A DNA stretch of 64,000 nt from Moniliella sp. 'wahieum'. Taxonomy: Eukaryota > Basidiomycota > Moniliellomycetes > Moniliellales > Moniliellaceae. The stretch covers positions 1-64,000 of the forward strand of contig RSEE01000123.1 in NCBI GenBank assembly GCA_003971905.1. The letters run 5' to 3'. Under the pieces are notes generated by a model. The model saw only the letters and a program-made list of their open reading frames with translations, was not told the origin of the DNA and made no database searches. Position numbers and translations under genes: made by a program. Shown in pieces: positions 63,115 through 64,000 of the stretch. The stretch's first letter is position 1; every line of letters begins with the position of its first letter.

Positions 63115-64000
63115 CTTATACGTCCCCAAGGATAACTATACAAAACTGTGAGGCGAGAACCTACCCCCCGACACCCTTCGAATATATTTCGCGCCACAAA
63201 CGCTCTCGCGTTGAGTCGTATGTGGTTTTCTCTCCAGGTGTGGGGGTGGTTTGTGTGTAGCGACGCAAGTAATCGCTGCGAGGAGGCTGGCTCCGGGGAG
63301 GCAGCAGGAACCGAGGGCGTGCTTGTAAGGGGAACGGGGGCTCCGCCTGGAGCCAGGATCAGCGCCTCGAGCGGGCGATCGGTAGGCCATTGTTGAAGCG
63401 CAATCTTGGATTCGCCATTCTCGGCGGCGAATTGCTCACCGCCCCGTTGAGACGGACGAGGTCCCTGAGCTGGTTGATTGTGAGGAAGTCGAGGAGCGAG
63501 GGTCGGTTGGGGCATAGCGATTCTTTTTTGTTGTTGGAGGGAGCGATGGGGTCGATGGTGCGAGACCTCTGAGGGGGCTTATACTCGATAACTCTCTGTA
63601 GCTACGCAAGTATACCAGAACGCAAGCGAGACACAACAGTCTCTACGATGCAGACAGCGAATACAGCGGAGAGAGAGAGAGAGGAGTATCGAGTATAAGC
63701 GGGAGCGGGATACCGGTGGTGGTAGGGCAAATACAGGAGTTGCTACTATAAGAAGAAAAGAAACCTTCTGAGTAGGTAAGCTAACTGAAGAAGATCGAAG
63801 ACCTAACCAGCCACGGGGCAACATGGGGATCAATAGCAGTGTTTGCGAAGTTATAGTACTTGACCTCAATCGACGCACAAGAGTGATACCCATTGCATCT
63901 ACGAGTAGCATGGGGTTGCAGTACCCCGTCTCACTGTAATATTTGGCTTGGCATTGGAGAGAGAAACATAGGATCAAACGTGGGCATATGCCCTGCTTTC
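63115..64000. other. Unassigned end of window
   Basis: Lower-GC DNA with a GAGAGAGAGAG tract near 63670-63690. Minus-strand frames at 63515-63136 contain low-complexity Pro/Ser text, and no gene is recognised. Any gene here would continue beyond the window. Confidence 0.4.

Overview
The window is nuclear DNA from a filamentous or yeast-like fungus, most likely a basidiomycete. The gene set is fungal: DASH-type kinetochore protein, Vps1, Utp7, Cef1/Cdc5, a Pbs2-type MAPKK, Cdc24, a Grr1-type F-box protein and a GPI-anchored secreted hydrolase. Introns are short (about 60-135 nt, GTRNGT donors, CAG/TAG acceptors), one gene has eight exons, and both tRNAs carry introns just 3' of the anticodon. 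Coding DNA is GC-rich. The phylum call is an inference; I saw no rRNA or marker that fixes a genus.

Layout: 1.1-2.4 kb SurE-like phosphatase (-), 2.7 kb tRNA-Ser(CGA), 3.1-5.0 kb isovaleryl-CoA dehydrogenase (-), 5.8-7.9 kb VPS1 dynamin (-), divergent from a probable SPC34 (8.4-10.0 kb, +). Then an RRM protein (11.6-12.7 kb, -), a GRR1-like F-box/LRR gene (13.1-15.4 kb, +), 14-3-3 (15.9-16.7 kb, -), UTP7 (17.4-19.3 kb, -), a C2H2 zinc-finger gene (20.2-21.7 kb, -), eIF1A (23.7-24.2 kb, +), a secreted alpha/beta hydrolase (26.0-27.5 kb, +), tRNA-Arg(ACG) (28.1-28.2 kb, -), an unidentified coding block (29.7-31.6 kb, +), a Ser/Pro-rich protein (32.4-34.3 kb, +), a borealin-like gene (36.6-38.0 kb, +), CEF1/CDC5 (38.1-40.5 kb, -), an unidentified gene (41.7-43.8 kb, -), PBS2 (46.2-48.4 kb, +), a Pro-rich/Lys-Glu-rich protein (51.0-52.5 kb, -) and CDC24 (56.0-59.6 kb, -). 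The last 4 kb is lower in GC and has no recognisable gene.

There is no operon or obvious pathway cluster; these are mostly single housekeeping genes. Several serve cell division and polarity (SPC34, borealin, GRR1, CDC24), and PBS2 and 14-3-3 belong to signalling.

The most striking property is that nearly every conserved gene changes reading frame one or more times inside well conserved protein segments with no intron to explain it. In almost all cases one base appears to be missing from a short homopolymer. This fits uncorrected indels in a long-read assembly best, so each CDS range is a gene span and not a clean open frame. Intergenic DNA repeatedly carries clusters of GTCACRTG-type, AAGCTTGA-type, GTCACTA-type and ATCGATGA-type short repeats.
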